Assembly (NCBI RefSeq): GCF_001653515.1 | Contig: NZ_LYOY01000029.1 | Coordinates: 806,001 to 870,000, forward strand | Direction: 5' to 3' | Length of the DNA stretch: 64,000 nt | Source: Streptomyces sp. ERV7 | Lineage (GTDB): Bacteria > Actinomycetota > Actinomycetes > Streptomycetales > Streptomycetaceae | Shown here: piece by piece, positions 8,488 through 16,400 of the stretch | Position numbering within the stretch: position 1 is the stretch's first letter | Layout of the letters: each line of letters begins with the position of its first letter | Notes under the pieces: generated by a model | What the model was told of the DNA's origin: nothing | Database searches by the model: none | The model's input: only the letters and a program-made list of their open reading frames with translations | Position numbers and translations under genes: made by a program

Positions 8488-9252
8488 GTGAAAGCAGTCG
8501 TACTGGCCGGCGGCGAGGGGCGGCGCCTGAGGCCCGCCACCTTCACCGTCCCCAAGCCCCTCATCGAGGTCGACGGCACCCCGATCCTGCACATCATCCT
8601 GCGACAGCTCAGAAGCGCCGGATTCACCCAGGTCACGCTCTCGCTGGGCTATCGCGCCCAGCTGATCGAGGCCAGCTTCGACGGCCCCCGCTGGGCGGGG
8701 CTCGACCTGCGCTTCTCCCTGGAGCACGAGCCGCTGGGGACCGCCGGGCCGCTGGGTCTGCTCGCGCCGCTGGAGGACTCCACCCTGGTGATGAACGCGG
8801 ACCTGCTCACCGACATCGACTTCGCCGATCTGTTCAGGCGGCACAAGAAGTCCGAGGCGGCGGCGACGATCGCCCTCGTTCCGCGCCATGTCGACCTCGC
8901 CCACGGTGTGGTGGAGCTCGACGGCGAGAACCGGGTGGCCGGCTTCCGGGAGAAACCGCGTATGAGCTTCCTGGCCAGCAGCGGCATCTACGTCCTGGAA
9001 CCCTCGGTCCTGCGTCTGCTGCCCCGGCGGGCGCGTTACGACATGCCGGCGCTGCTCAAGGACGCCTCCGCCCGGGGCGAGCGCGTCGAGGGCCATGTCC
9101 TCGACGCCGCCTGGCACGACATCGGCACCCCCGAACAGCTCGCGGCGGCCGACGCCGCGCTCCGTGCCGACCGGGCGCGCTATCTGGGCGCCCTGGAGCG
9201 GCACGGCCCCGGTGCCGAAACGGACTCCACGGAGGAGGCGGTGCGCGGATGA
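8488..9252 (+). CDS. Sugar-1-phosphate nucleotidyltransferase
   Basis: A 254-residue nucleotidyltransferase that activates a sugar 1-phosphate with an NTP. It has the signature AGGEGRRLRPATFTVPKP, with the substrate-activating Arg and Lys, followed by MNADLLTDIDF for metal binding and WHDIGTPEQL near the end. GTG 8488 is chosen because GGAGGGAG lies just upstream; the in-frame TTG at 8470 lacks a site. The protein is shorter than RmlA-type enzymes (about 290 residues) and resembles the GDP-mannose-pyrophosphorylase-like short forms. The stop overlaps the aminotransferase start. Confidence 0.87.
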   Translation: MKAVVLAGGEGRRLRPATFTVPKPLIEVDGTPILHIILRQLRSAGFTQVTLSLGYRAQLIEASFDGPRWAGLDLRFSLEHEPLGTAGPLGLLAPLEDSTLVMNADLLTDIDFADLFRRHKKSEAAATIALVPRHVDLAHGVVELDGENRVAGFREKPRMSFLASSGIYVLEPSVLRLLPRRARYDMPALLKDASARGERVEGHVLDAAWHDIGTPEQLAAADAALRADRARYLGALERHGPGAETDSTEEAVRG

Positions 9253-10400
9253 GCGACTGGAAGATCCCCCTGTACGGGCCGAGCACCGGTGCGGCGGAGG
9301 CCCGCGCCGTCGCCGAGGTCCTGCGCGCCAACTGGCTGTCCGTGGGCCGGGTGACCCAGGACTTCGAGGAGCGCTACGCGGCCGCGCTGGACGTCGAGGA
9401 CGCGATCGCGGTCAGCAGCGGGACCGCGGCGCTGCACCTGGCCGTCCTCGCTCTGGGGATCGGCCCCGGCGACGAGGTCGTCCTGCCGTCACTGAGCTTC
9501 GTCTCGGCGGCCGCCGTGGTCGCCCTGTGCGGGGCCACACCGGTGTTCGCCGAGGTGAGCGGCGCCCATGACCTGTGTGTGGACCCGGCGGACGTGGCCG
9601 CCCGGATCACGTCGCGCACCCGTGCCGTCGTGGCGGTGCACTACGGCGGCCATACGGCCGACCTGCCCGCCCTGACCGAACTGGCCCGGCGGCACGGTCT
9701 GGCCCTCATCGAGGACGCCGCGCACGCTCCGGTCACCAAGACCGCGCACGGCGTCCTGGGCACGGTCGGCGACATCGGCTGCTACAGCTTCTTCGCCACC
9801 AAGAACCTGGCCATGGGGGAGGGCGGCGCCGTCGTCGCCCGCGATCCCGCGGTGCGCGCCCGGATCAGGCGGCTGCGCTCGCACGCGCTGACCGTGGGCG
9901 CCGAGCAACGCCACCGCGGCGGGCCCTCGGCGTACGACGTGGACGGGTTCGGCCTCAACTACCGCCCCACCGAGATCGCCTGCGCCCTCGGTCGCGTCCA
10001 GTTGGAAGCGCTGGCGGAGCGCCGCATCCTGCGCCAGGAGGCGGTGCGGGCCTATCGCACGCTGCTCTCGGGGCTGCCCGGCCTGGAAGTGCCCTTCGCG
10101 GAGCGCCCGGTGGAGGAGGGCGCGCACCATCTGTTCCCGCTCGTGCTGCCCGACGGCCTCGACCGCGAAGACCTCCAGGCGCAGCTGCGGGCGGCCGGTG
10201 TGCAGAGCGGTGTGCACTACCCGCCCACCCATCTGTTCACCGCCTACCGCGAACGTTTCGGCACCCGCCCCGGCAGCCTCCCGGTCACCGAGAGCGTCGC
10301 CGCCCGGCAACTGTCGCTGCCGCTGCACGCCGGGACCGGGCTCCAGGACGTCGCCCATGTGGCCGAGGCGGTGAGCCGGACATGGCCGCCGCAGCGGTGA
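9249..10400 (+). CDS. DegT/DnrJ/EryC1-type PLP sugar aminotransferase
   Basis: A 383-residue aminotransferase of the DegT/DnrJ/EryC1/StrS family, which installs an amino group on a keto-sugar nucleotide or cyclitol. It shows AVSSGTAALHLA, the LPSLSF segment, IEDAAHA (PLP-stacking and Asp contact) and the Schiff-base Lys in FFATKNLAMGEGG (about Lys185). It is ATGA-coupled to the nucleotidyltransferase. Its presence means the product, or an intermediate, carries an amino sugar or amino cyclitol, a possible acceptor for the NRPS chain. Confidence 0.92.
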   Translation: MSDWKIPLYGPSTGAAEARAVAEVLRANWLSVGRVTQDFEERYAAALDVEDAIAVSSGTAALHLAVLALGIGPGDEVVLPSLSFVSAAAVVALCGATPVFAEVSGAHDLCVDPADVAARITSRTRAVVAVHYGGHTADLPALTELARRHGLALIEDAAHAPVTKTAHGVLGTVGDIGCYSFFATKNLAMGEGGAVVARDPAVRARIRRLRSHALTVGAEQRHRGGPSAYDVDGFGLNYRPTEIACALGRVQLEALAERRILRQEAVRAYRTLLSGLPGLEVPFAERPVEEGAHHLFPLVLPDGLDREDLQAQLRAAGVQSGVHYPPTHLFTAYRERFGTRPGSLPVTESVAARQLSLPLHAGTGLQDVAHVAEAVSRTWPPQR

Positions 10401-12325
10401 GCCCCGCCTGTGGCACCCGTCTCGTCGAGGGGGTGCTGCACCGCGACGGACGTCCCCTGTTCTGCGTCGGCGTCAACTACTTCCCCTCGCGGGCGGGCTG
10501 CGACTACTGGCGGGACTGGGACCCGGCCGTCCTCGACGCGGACTTTGCCCGTATGGCCGCGCTCGGCTTCAACACCGTGCGGATCTTCGTGTTCTGGGCC
10601 GACTTCGAGCCCACCGAGGGCAGCTACGACCCGCGTATGACCGCCAGGCTGCGTGAACTGGCGGTCCTGGCGGAACGACACCACCTGCTGGTTCTGCCCT
10701 CGCTGCTGACCATATGGATGAACGGGCAGCTCTTCGACCCGCCGTGGCGGGCGGGCCCGCCGTGGCGGGCGGGCCGGGACCTGTGGCGCGATCCGGTCAT
10801 GGCCGAGCGGCAGCGCGCCTTCGTCGGGCACATCGCGGGCACGCTGCGCCACGCGCCCAACATCCTCGCCTACGACATCGGCGACGAGATCCCGCACGTC
10901 GACCCGGCCGCGTCCCACTCGCTCGGCGCGCACGAGGTACGGGCATGGTGGGCCGACCTCGCCGAAGCGATCCGGACGGCGGACCCGGGGGCTTTGGTCC
11001 TCCAGGCCAACGAAGGCTCGGCGGTCTTCGGCGACCACGCCTTCCGGCCCGAGCACGCCCGGCCGCTGGACCTGGTCGCGCTGCACGGCTTCCCGCTGTG
11101 GACCCCCTTCCACATCGAATCGGCCGCCGCCGAGAAGGCCACCGCCTATCTGCCCTACCTGGTGCGGCGCGGGCGGGCCCACGCCCCGGTGCTCGTCGAC
11201 GAGATGGGCAGCTACGGCTGCGACGAGGCCACCGCGGCCCGCTATCTGCGCGCCGCGGCCCACAGTGCCTTCGCCGCGGGCGCCGTCGGTATCTGCGTGT
11301 GGTGCTGGCAGGACTTCACCTCCGAGAGCAAGCCGTACGCACTGCGGCCCGGCGAACGCTTCGTGGGGCTGCTGGACATGGACGGCCGCGAGAAGCCCGC
11401 CATGGACGCCTTCCGCGGCTTCGCGCGCCGGGTGACCGGGGAACTCGCCGGTTTCCGCCCGCTGCCGGCCCGGGTGGGCGTGTTCCTGCCGGAGCGGGCC
11501 CGCGACCACGACGGCGGGTACCTGGCGTCCGGGGCCGACACGGACGCCGCCGCCTTCTACGCGCACTGTCTGCTCCAACAGGCCCATCTGCCCTACGAGT
11601 TCACGGGGACCGAGGACCTGGAGCGGTACGCGATGGTGATCTGCCCCTCCGTACGGCCCCTGCCCCTGGCCGCGCAGCGACGGCTCGGCGAGTACACGGT
11701 CGCGGGCGGGGTGCTGCTGTACTCCACCGGCGATCCGCTGGGCTCGGCGGGCCTGGAGGAGCTCTTCGGTGTGCGGATCCGGGACTTCACCCTGAACACG
11801 GCCGAGCAGGACCGCTTCACCTGGGCCGACACCCCTTTCCCGGTGCACTGGCCCGCCGGACGTATCCCCGTGGTCGACAGCACGCTCGCCGAGACGCTCG
11901 CCCGCTACCCCAACGGCGCGCCCGCGCTGGCCCGCCGGCAGCGGGGCGGCGGCGTCGCCTACTTCCTCAACGCACCGCTGGAAGCCCTGCTGAACGCGCC
12001 CTACCGGCTCCAGGAGGCGCCCTGGCACCGGCTGTACGCCGCGATCGGTGAGAAGGAAGGCATACGGCCGGAGCTGTTCGCCGACGAGCCGCTGGTGGAG
12101 ACCACCGTCCTGGCGCGCGGCGACGAACGCCGCGGTGTGGTCGTCAACCACGCCACCGCGCCCGTGACGACGACGGTGTACCGCACGTCCGCCGCCGGAG
12201 ATCCACGGGCGGTGCGGCACCTGAGCCTGGAGCCCAAGGGCGTCGCGCTCGTGCGCTGGCACGACGGACCGCCCCCACACCCCGCCGCCACGGGCTCCAC
12301 AGCCGGGCAGGACGGCGAGCAATGA
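10397..12325 (+). CDS. Intracellular glycoside-hydrolase-like protein (GH5/GH42-like barrel)
   Basis: A 642-residue protein starting at GTG 10397 (GTGA overlap); an ATG 15 bases earlier is possible. The N-terminal (beta/alpha)8 half has FCVGVNYFPSR, GFNTVRIFVFWADFEPTEG, a candidate acid/base Glu in YDIGDEIP (about 164) and nucleophile Glu in VLVDEMGSYG (about 269). The C-terminal half resembles the GATase-like and beta-sandwich domains of GH42-type enzymes (EYTVAGGVLLYSTGDP). There is no signal peptide, so it acts inside the cell. A hexapeptide PPWRAG is duplicated in tandem at residues 115-126. It may trim or transfer a sugar on an intermediate. Confidence 0.75.
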   Translation: MSPACGTRLVEGVLHRDGRPLFCVGVNYFPSRAGCDYWRDWDPAVLDADFARMAALGFNTVRIFVFWADFEPTEGSYDPRMTARLRELAVLAERHHLLVLPSLLTIWMNGQLFDPPWRAGPPWRAGRDLWRDPVMAERQRAFVGHIAGTLRHAPNILAYDIGDEIPHVDPAASHSLGAHEVRAWWADLAEAIRTADPGALVLQANEGSAVFGDHAFRPEHARPLDLVALHGFPLWTPFHIESAAAEKATAYLPYLVRRGRAHAPVLVDEMGSYGCDEATAARYLRAAAHSAFAAGAVGICVWCWQDFTSESKPYALRPGERFVGLLDMDGREKPAMDAFRGFARRVTGELAGFRPLPARVGVFLPERARDHDGGYLASGADTDAAAFYAHCLLQQAHLPYEFTGTEDLERYAMVICPSVRPLPLAAQRRLGEYTVAGGVLLYSTGDPLGSAGLEELFGVRIRDFTLNTAEQDRFTWADTPFPVHWPAGRIPVVDSTLAETLARYPNGAPALARRQRGGGVAYFLNAPLEALLNAPYRLQEAPWHRLYAAIGEKEGIRPELFADEPLVETTVLARGDERRGVVVNHATAPVTTTVYRTSAAGDPRAVRHLSLEPKGVALVRWHDGPPPHPAATGSTAGQDGEQ

Positions 12326-13185
12326 TCATCGACGCCCATGTCCACGCCGGTGAGTACTACCGCCACTTCACCGCCCGCTTCGCCGACCAGATGATGGCCA
12401 CCACCGGTCTGCCCCCCGAGGCGCTGTCCGCGCCGGAGGACAAGCTCCTGGCGGAGATGGACGCCGCCGGGGTGGACCACGCCTTCCTGCTCGCCTTCGA
12501 GGTGCGGCGCGTCGAGGGGTTCTCGGTGCCGAACACCTTCGTCGCCGAGCTGTGCGCCCGCCATCCCCAGCGGTTCACCGGCTTCGCCTCGGTGGACGCG
12601 GGCCGGCCCGGCGCCGCCGAGGAACTACGCCACTCCGTGACCGAACTGGGCCTGCGCGGGCTGAAGACGGCCCCCTGCTACCTGCGGATGTCCCCGGCCG
12701 ACCCCCGCTGGTTCGAGGTGTACCGGACCGCCCAGGACCTGGGCATCCCGGTCCTCGTCCACACCGGCTACACCCCCGCCAAGAACGCCGACGCCCGCTT
12801 CTTCTCCCCCTTGCTGCTGGAGCCGGTAGCGAAGCGGTTCCCGGAACTGCGGCTGATCCTGGCGCACTTGGGCACCCCGTGGACGGCCCAGTGCATCGAT
12901 CTGCTCGCCCGCCATCCCCATCTGTACGCGGACCTGTCGATCTTCGGCTCCTACCAGTCGCCCCCCACGGTGGCCGCGGCGCTCGCCCACGCCCGCGAAC
13001 GGGGAGTGCTGGACCGCCTCCTGTGGGGCACCGACTTCCCCTTCGCCACCATGTCCGCCGCCGTGGCCCGGATGACCCGTCTCACCACCGACGCCGCGCC
13101 GTGGCCGTCGGACAGCGCCCCGCTGACACCCGACGAACACCGGGCGGTCATGGGCGGCACCGCCGCACTACTGACCCAGAAATGA
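12322..13185 (+). CDS. Amidohydrolase-2 (ACMSD-like) metal-dependent hydrolase/decarboxylase
   Basis: A 287-residue TIM-barrel protein of the amidohydrolase-2 group (ACMSD, gamma-resorcylate decarboxylase, and lactone or amide hydrolases). It has the N-terminal metal motif DAHVHAG (His6 and His8), a third His in VLVHTGY, a fourth in LILAHLG and the catalytic Asp in GTDFPF. It is ATGA-coupled to the glycosidase-like gene. Family members either decarboxylate or hydrolyse C-N or C-O bonds, so its step here is open. Confidence 0.82.
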   Translation: MIIDAHVHAGEYYRHFTARFADQMMATTGLPPEALSAPEDKLLAEMDAAGVDHAFLLAFEVRRVEGFSVPNTFVAELCARHPQRFTGFASVDAGRPGAAEELRHSVTELGLRGLKTAPCYLRMSPADPRWFEVYRTAQDLGIPVLVHTGYTPAKNADARFFSPLLLEPVAKRFPELRLILAHLGTPWTAQCIDLLARHPHLYADLSIFGSYQSPPTVAAALAHARERGVLDRLLWGTDFPFATMSAAVARMTRLTTDAAPWPSDSAPLTPDEHRAVMGGTAALLTQK

Positions 13186-13192
13186 GGACACG

Positions 13193-14008
13193 GTGGCCTT
13201 CATCCAGGGATACGAATTCGACGCCATGTCGCGCCGCCCCCTGTACGGGGACGTGACCCAGCGGCTCGTCGACCTGTGCGCGTGCGCCCCCGGCAGCGTC
13301 GTCGCGGACGTCGGCTGCGGATCGGGCCTGGCCACCGAGCTGCTGCTGGAACGGTTCCCGCAGCTCGGCTCCGTGGTGGGCATCGACCCCTCCGACCACG
13401 AACTGGCCCTGGCCAAGGAGCGGCTGCGGCACCACCCCCGGGCCCGCCTGGTCACCGGCCGGGCCCAGGACGTGGGCGCGATCGTCGGGCCGGTGGACGC
13501 CGTGGTGCTCAGCAACGTCATGCACCAGATCCCCAGGGCCGAGCGCCCGGCAGTGCTGCGCGGCTGCCACGATCTGCTCGGACCCGGCGGCCGGCTCGCT
13601 CTGAACACGCTGTTCTACGAGGGCGCCGTGCTGCCCGAGAGCCGCCGCTTCTACGCCGCGTGGCTGCACGCCACCCGGACGTGGCTGCGCAGCCGGGGCG
13701 GCGACCTGGTGCTGGAGCGGGAGGCCCCCATCGCCCTTGAGACCCTGACCCCGGCCGACCACGAAGCCCTCATGGCCGAGGCGGGCTTCGCCTCCGTACG
13801 GTCCGAGGAGGACGTCTACCCGTGGACCCTGGAGGACTGGCAGGCCCTGTGCGGATACTCGGTCTTCGTCGAGGGCGCCACCGGACTGACGGATGTGGAC
13901 CTCGGCTCCCGCGCGCTGACGGCCGCCCTGCACACCGTCTTCCGCGAGCTGGGGCTCAGCAGCGTGCCCCGGCGCTGGCTGTTCGTCCACGGCACGAGGC
14001 AGGGGTGA
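13193..14008 (+). CDS. SAM-dependent methyltransferase
   Basis: A 271-residue class I methyltransferase. Motif I is ADVGCGSGLATELL, followed by VVGIDPSDHEL and the acidic VDAVVLSNVMHQIPR region. The VMHQ.P segment and the C-terminal domain recall O-methyltransferases and ubiquinone-type C/O-methyltransferases. It starts at GTG 13193 behind GAGGA and ends in a GTGA overlap with the condensation-domain gene. The target atom is unknown. Confidence 0.85.
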   Translation: MAFIQGYEFDAMSRRPLYGDVTQRLVDLCACAPGSVVADVGCGSGLATELLLERFPQLGSVVGIDPSDHELALAKERLRHHPRARLVTGRAQDVGAIVGPVDAVVLSNVMHQIPRAERPAVLRGCHDLLGPGGRLALNTLFYEGAVLPESRRFYAAWLHATRTWLRSRGGDLVLEREAPIALETLTPADHEALMAEAGFASVRSEEDVYPWTLEDWQALCGYSVFVEGATGLTDVDLGSRALTAALHTVFRELGLSSVPRRWLFVHGTRQG

Positions 14009-15357
14009 TCGCGGCGACGCGGCCCGCGGTGGGCACCGCCACCGGGCCGCTGTCCCACGCCCAGCTGGGCATGTGGTTCCTGGAGCGGCGCGCGGGAACC
14101 ACCTTGTACGCGGAACCGATGACCTTCCGCCTGGTCGGCGAGGTGAACGTGCGCGCCCTGCACGCCGCGGTCGAGGAGGTCGTGCGCCGCCACGACGCGC
14201 TGCGCACCCGTTTCACCGTGGTCGACGGAGCTCCCCGCCAGCACGTCGTCCCCGACGCGACGGTACCGATGGCCCGGATCGACCTGGCGTATCTGCCCCC
14301 CGCCCGGCGCCACCAGCGCGCCGAGCGGCTCCTGCGCGCCGAGCTCGGCCGGCCCATCGACCTCGCCCAGGGACCGCTGGCGCGGGCCACCCTGATCCGG
14401 CTCGCCCCGCACGAACACGTCTTCCGCCTCACCCTGCACCATCTCGTCTGCGACGCCTGGTCGTGGTGGATGGTCGTCCTGCGCGAGCTGGAGGAGGGCT
14501 ACACCCGCCGGGTCCGCGGCGGGCACGCGCCCCTGGAGCCCGTCCGCACCCACTACGCGGACTTCGTCGACTGGCAGGGACGGTGGCTTCAGAGCCCCGC
14601 GCACACCCGGCAGGTCGCCCACTGGCGCCAGGCCCTCGCCGGTGTCGCCCCACTGCCCGAGCTCACCCTGGCCCGTACGACCGCGCCGGTGCCGTACACC
14701 TCCTCCGCGACCGAGTGGACGGCCTTCCCGCAGCCGCTGCACGACCGGCTGCGTGCCCTCGGCCGCCGCGAACACGTCACCCTGTACATGCTGCTGCTCA
14801 CCGCCTTCACGCGGGTGCTGCGCCGCCATGTGCCGGTGGACGACATCCTGGTCGGCACCCGGGGCGGGTTCCGCAGCCGGCCCGAGTTCGAGAAGACCGT
14901 CGGCCTGTTCGTCAACATGCTGCCCATCCGCACACGTGTCACCGAGGGCACCGGGTTCCGCGAGCTGCTGCCGCGGGTGCGCGACACCCTCCTGGGCACG
15001 TATCTGAACCGGGACCTGCCCTTCGAACGCCTCGTGGCCGAGCTGGGCCTGCGCCGGACCGGACCCCGGCCGGTGATCAACGTGTGCGTCTCCTTCCAGA
15101 CCACCCCCGAGGTCATGCCGCGACTCCCGGGCCTGGACGTCACCTTGCTCAACCACGACCCCTACTCGCCGTTCGACCTCGATCTCGGCTTCTACACCGA
15201 GGACGGCGGGCTGCGCGCCCTGATGATCTACAACCCGGCCCGGTACACCCGCGACGCGGTGCGGCACCTGCTCGACGCGCTGCACCGGGAGCTGTGGGAC
15301 GCCACCCGCGCACCCGGGCCCGTCCGCGCCGACGACGAGAAGGAGACCACCGTATGA
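14005..15357 (+). CDS. Free-standing NRPS condensation domain
   Basis: A 450-residue single-domain protein of the condensation superfamily, which joins a carrier-bound acyl donor to an amine. The active-site motif is HHLVCDAWS (His145, His146, Asp150), where the common Gly after Asp is Ala. The later solvent-channel motif reads VGLFVNMLPIRTRV, with Met where Thr is usual. The GTG start overlaps the methyltransferase stop. Stand-alone C domains are common in fragmented actinobacterial NRPS pathways. The HHxxxD core is intact, so catalysis is likely. Confidence 0.88.
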   Translation: MIAATRPAVGTATGPLSHAQLGMWFLERRAGTTLYAEPMTFRLVGEVNVRALHAAVEEVVRRHDALRTRFTVVDGAPRQHVVPDATVPMARIDLAYLPPARRHQRAERLLRAELGRPIDLAQGPLARATLIRLAPHEHVFRLTLHHLVCDAWSWWMVVLRELEEGYTRRVRGGHAPLEPVRTHYADFVDWQGRWLQSPAHTRQVAHWRQALAGVAPLPELTLARTTAPVPYTSSATEWTAFPQPLHDRLRALGRREHVTLYMLLLTAFTRVLRRHVPVDDILVGTRGGFRSRPEFEKTVGLFVNMLPIRTRVTEGTGFRELLPRVRDTLLGTYLNRDLPFERLVAELGLRRTGPRPVINVCVSFQTTPEVMPRLPGLDVTLLNHDPYSPFDLDLGFYTEDGGLRALMIYNPARYTRDAVRHLLDALHRELWDATRAPGPVRADDEKETTV

Positions 15358-16400
15358 GGGCTTTGCAGTGGCACGGCGCCCACCGGGTGGCCCTGACCGA
15401 CGACGCCCCGCCGCCGCGCGTCGAGACACCGGACGACGCGGTCGTACGGGTGGTCAGAAGCGCGATCTGCGGCACCGACCTGCACCCCTACCGGGGCGAG
15501 ATAGCCTCCTTCACTCCGGGCACCGTCACCGGCCACGAGTTCACCGGGGTCGTCGAGTCCGTCGGCTCCGGGGTGCGCGGCCTGCGGCCGGGACAGCGGG
15601 TCGTGGCCTCGGACATCATCGCCTGTGGCCGCTGCTGGTGGTGCCGGCACGGCGGGCACTACCAGTGCGAGCAGGTGGGACTGTTCGGCTACGACACGGT
15701 CGTGGGCGCGCGCCCGTTCGCGGGCGGCCATGCCGAGCTGGTCCGTGTCCCGTTCGCCGATGTGGTCCTCTTCCCGATCCCCGACGACGTCGGCGACGAG
15801 CGGGCGCTGCTCATCGGGGACGCGCTGGCCACCGGGTACGCCTGCGCCCTGGGCGGCGAGGTGCGCCCCGGCGACACCGTCGCGGTGATCGGGTGCGGCG
15901 CGGTGGGTCTGCTGGCGGCCGAGGCCGCCCGGCTGCTGGGAGCCGCCCGGATCCTGGCCGTCGACCCCGTCGAGGCCCGCCGCAAAGCGGCCGCCGAGCG
16001 CGGTGCGACGGCCCTGGCCCCCGGGGACGACCTCTCGGAGCGGGTGCGCGAGCTGACACGGGGACGCGGCGCCGACGCCGTCCTTGAGGCGGTCGGCACG
16101 GACGCCGCCCTGCTGAGCGCGCTGGAGATCGTACGGCCGCGCGGCGCGGTGTGCGCGGTCGGCGCCCACGCCTCCACGGCGATGCCGCTGCCGACCATCC
16201 AGGCCTTCGCGAAGGAGGTGACCCTGCGGTTCGCCGTGGGCGACCCCATCGCCACGCGTGAGCCGCTGATGGAGCTCGTCCGCCAGGACCGCGTCGACCC
16301 CTCCTTCGTCATCACCCACCGCCTGCCGCTCGCCGAAGCCCCCGAAGCCTTCCGGCTGTTCGACGCCGGCGAGGCCATCAAGGTGGTGCTCGTCCCGTGA
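15354..16400 (+). CDS. Zinc-dependent alcohol dehydrogenase (MDR family)
   Basis: A 348-residue medium-chain dehydrogenase. The catalytic zinc ligands appear in ICGTDLHPY and GHEFTGVV, the four structural-zinc cysteines lie in the CGRCWWC...C cluster at about residues 90-105, and the NAD(P) fold reads VIGCGAVGLLA. It interconverts an alcohol and a ketone or aldehyde on a pathway intermediate. It is ATGA-coupled upstream and GTGA-coupled downstream to the NRPS gene. It could pair with the aldehyde dehydrogenase at the left end or supply a keto sugar for the aminotransferase. Confidence 0.9.
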   Translation: MRALQWHGAHRVALTDDAPPPRVETPDDAVVRVVRSAICGTDLHPYRGEIASFTPGTVTGHEFTGVVESVGSGVRGLRPGQRVVASDIIACGRCWWCRHGGHYQCEQVGLFGYDTVVGARPFAGGHAELVRVPFADVVLFPIPDDVGDERALLIGDALATGYACALGGEVRPGDTVAVIGCGAVGLLAAEAARLLGAARILAVDPVEARRKAAAERGATALAPGDDLSERVRELTRGRGADAVLEAVGTDAALLSALEIVRPRGAVCAVGAHASTAMPLPTIQAFAKEVTLRFAVGDPIATREPLMELVRQDRVDPSFVITHRLPLAEAPEAFRLFDAGEAIKVVLVP

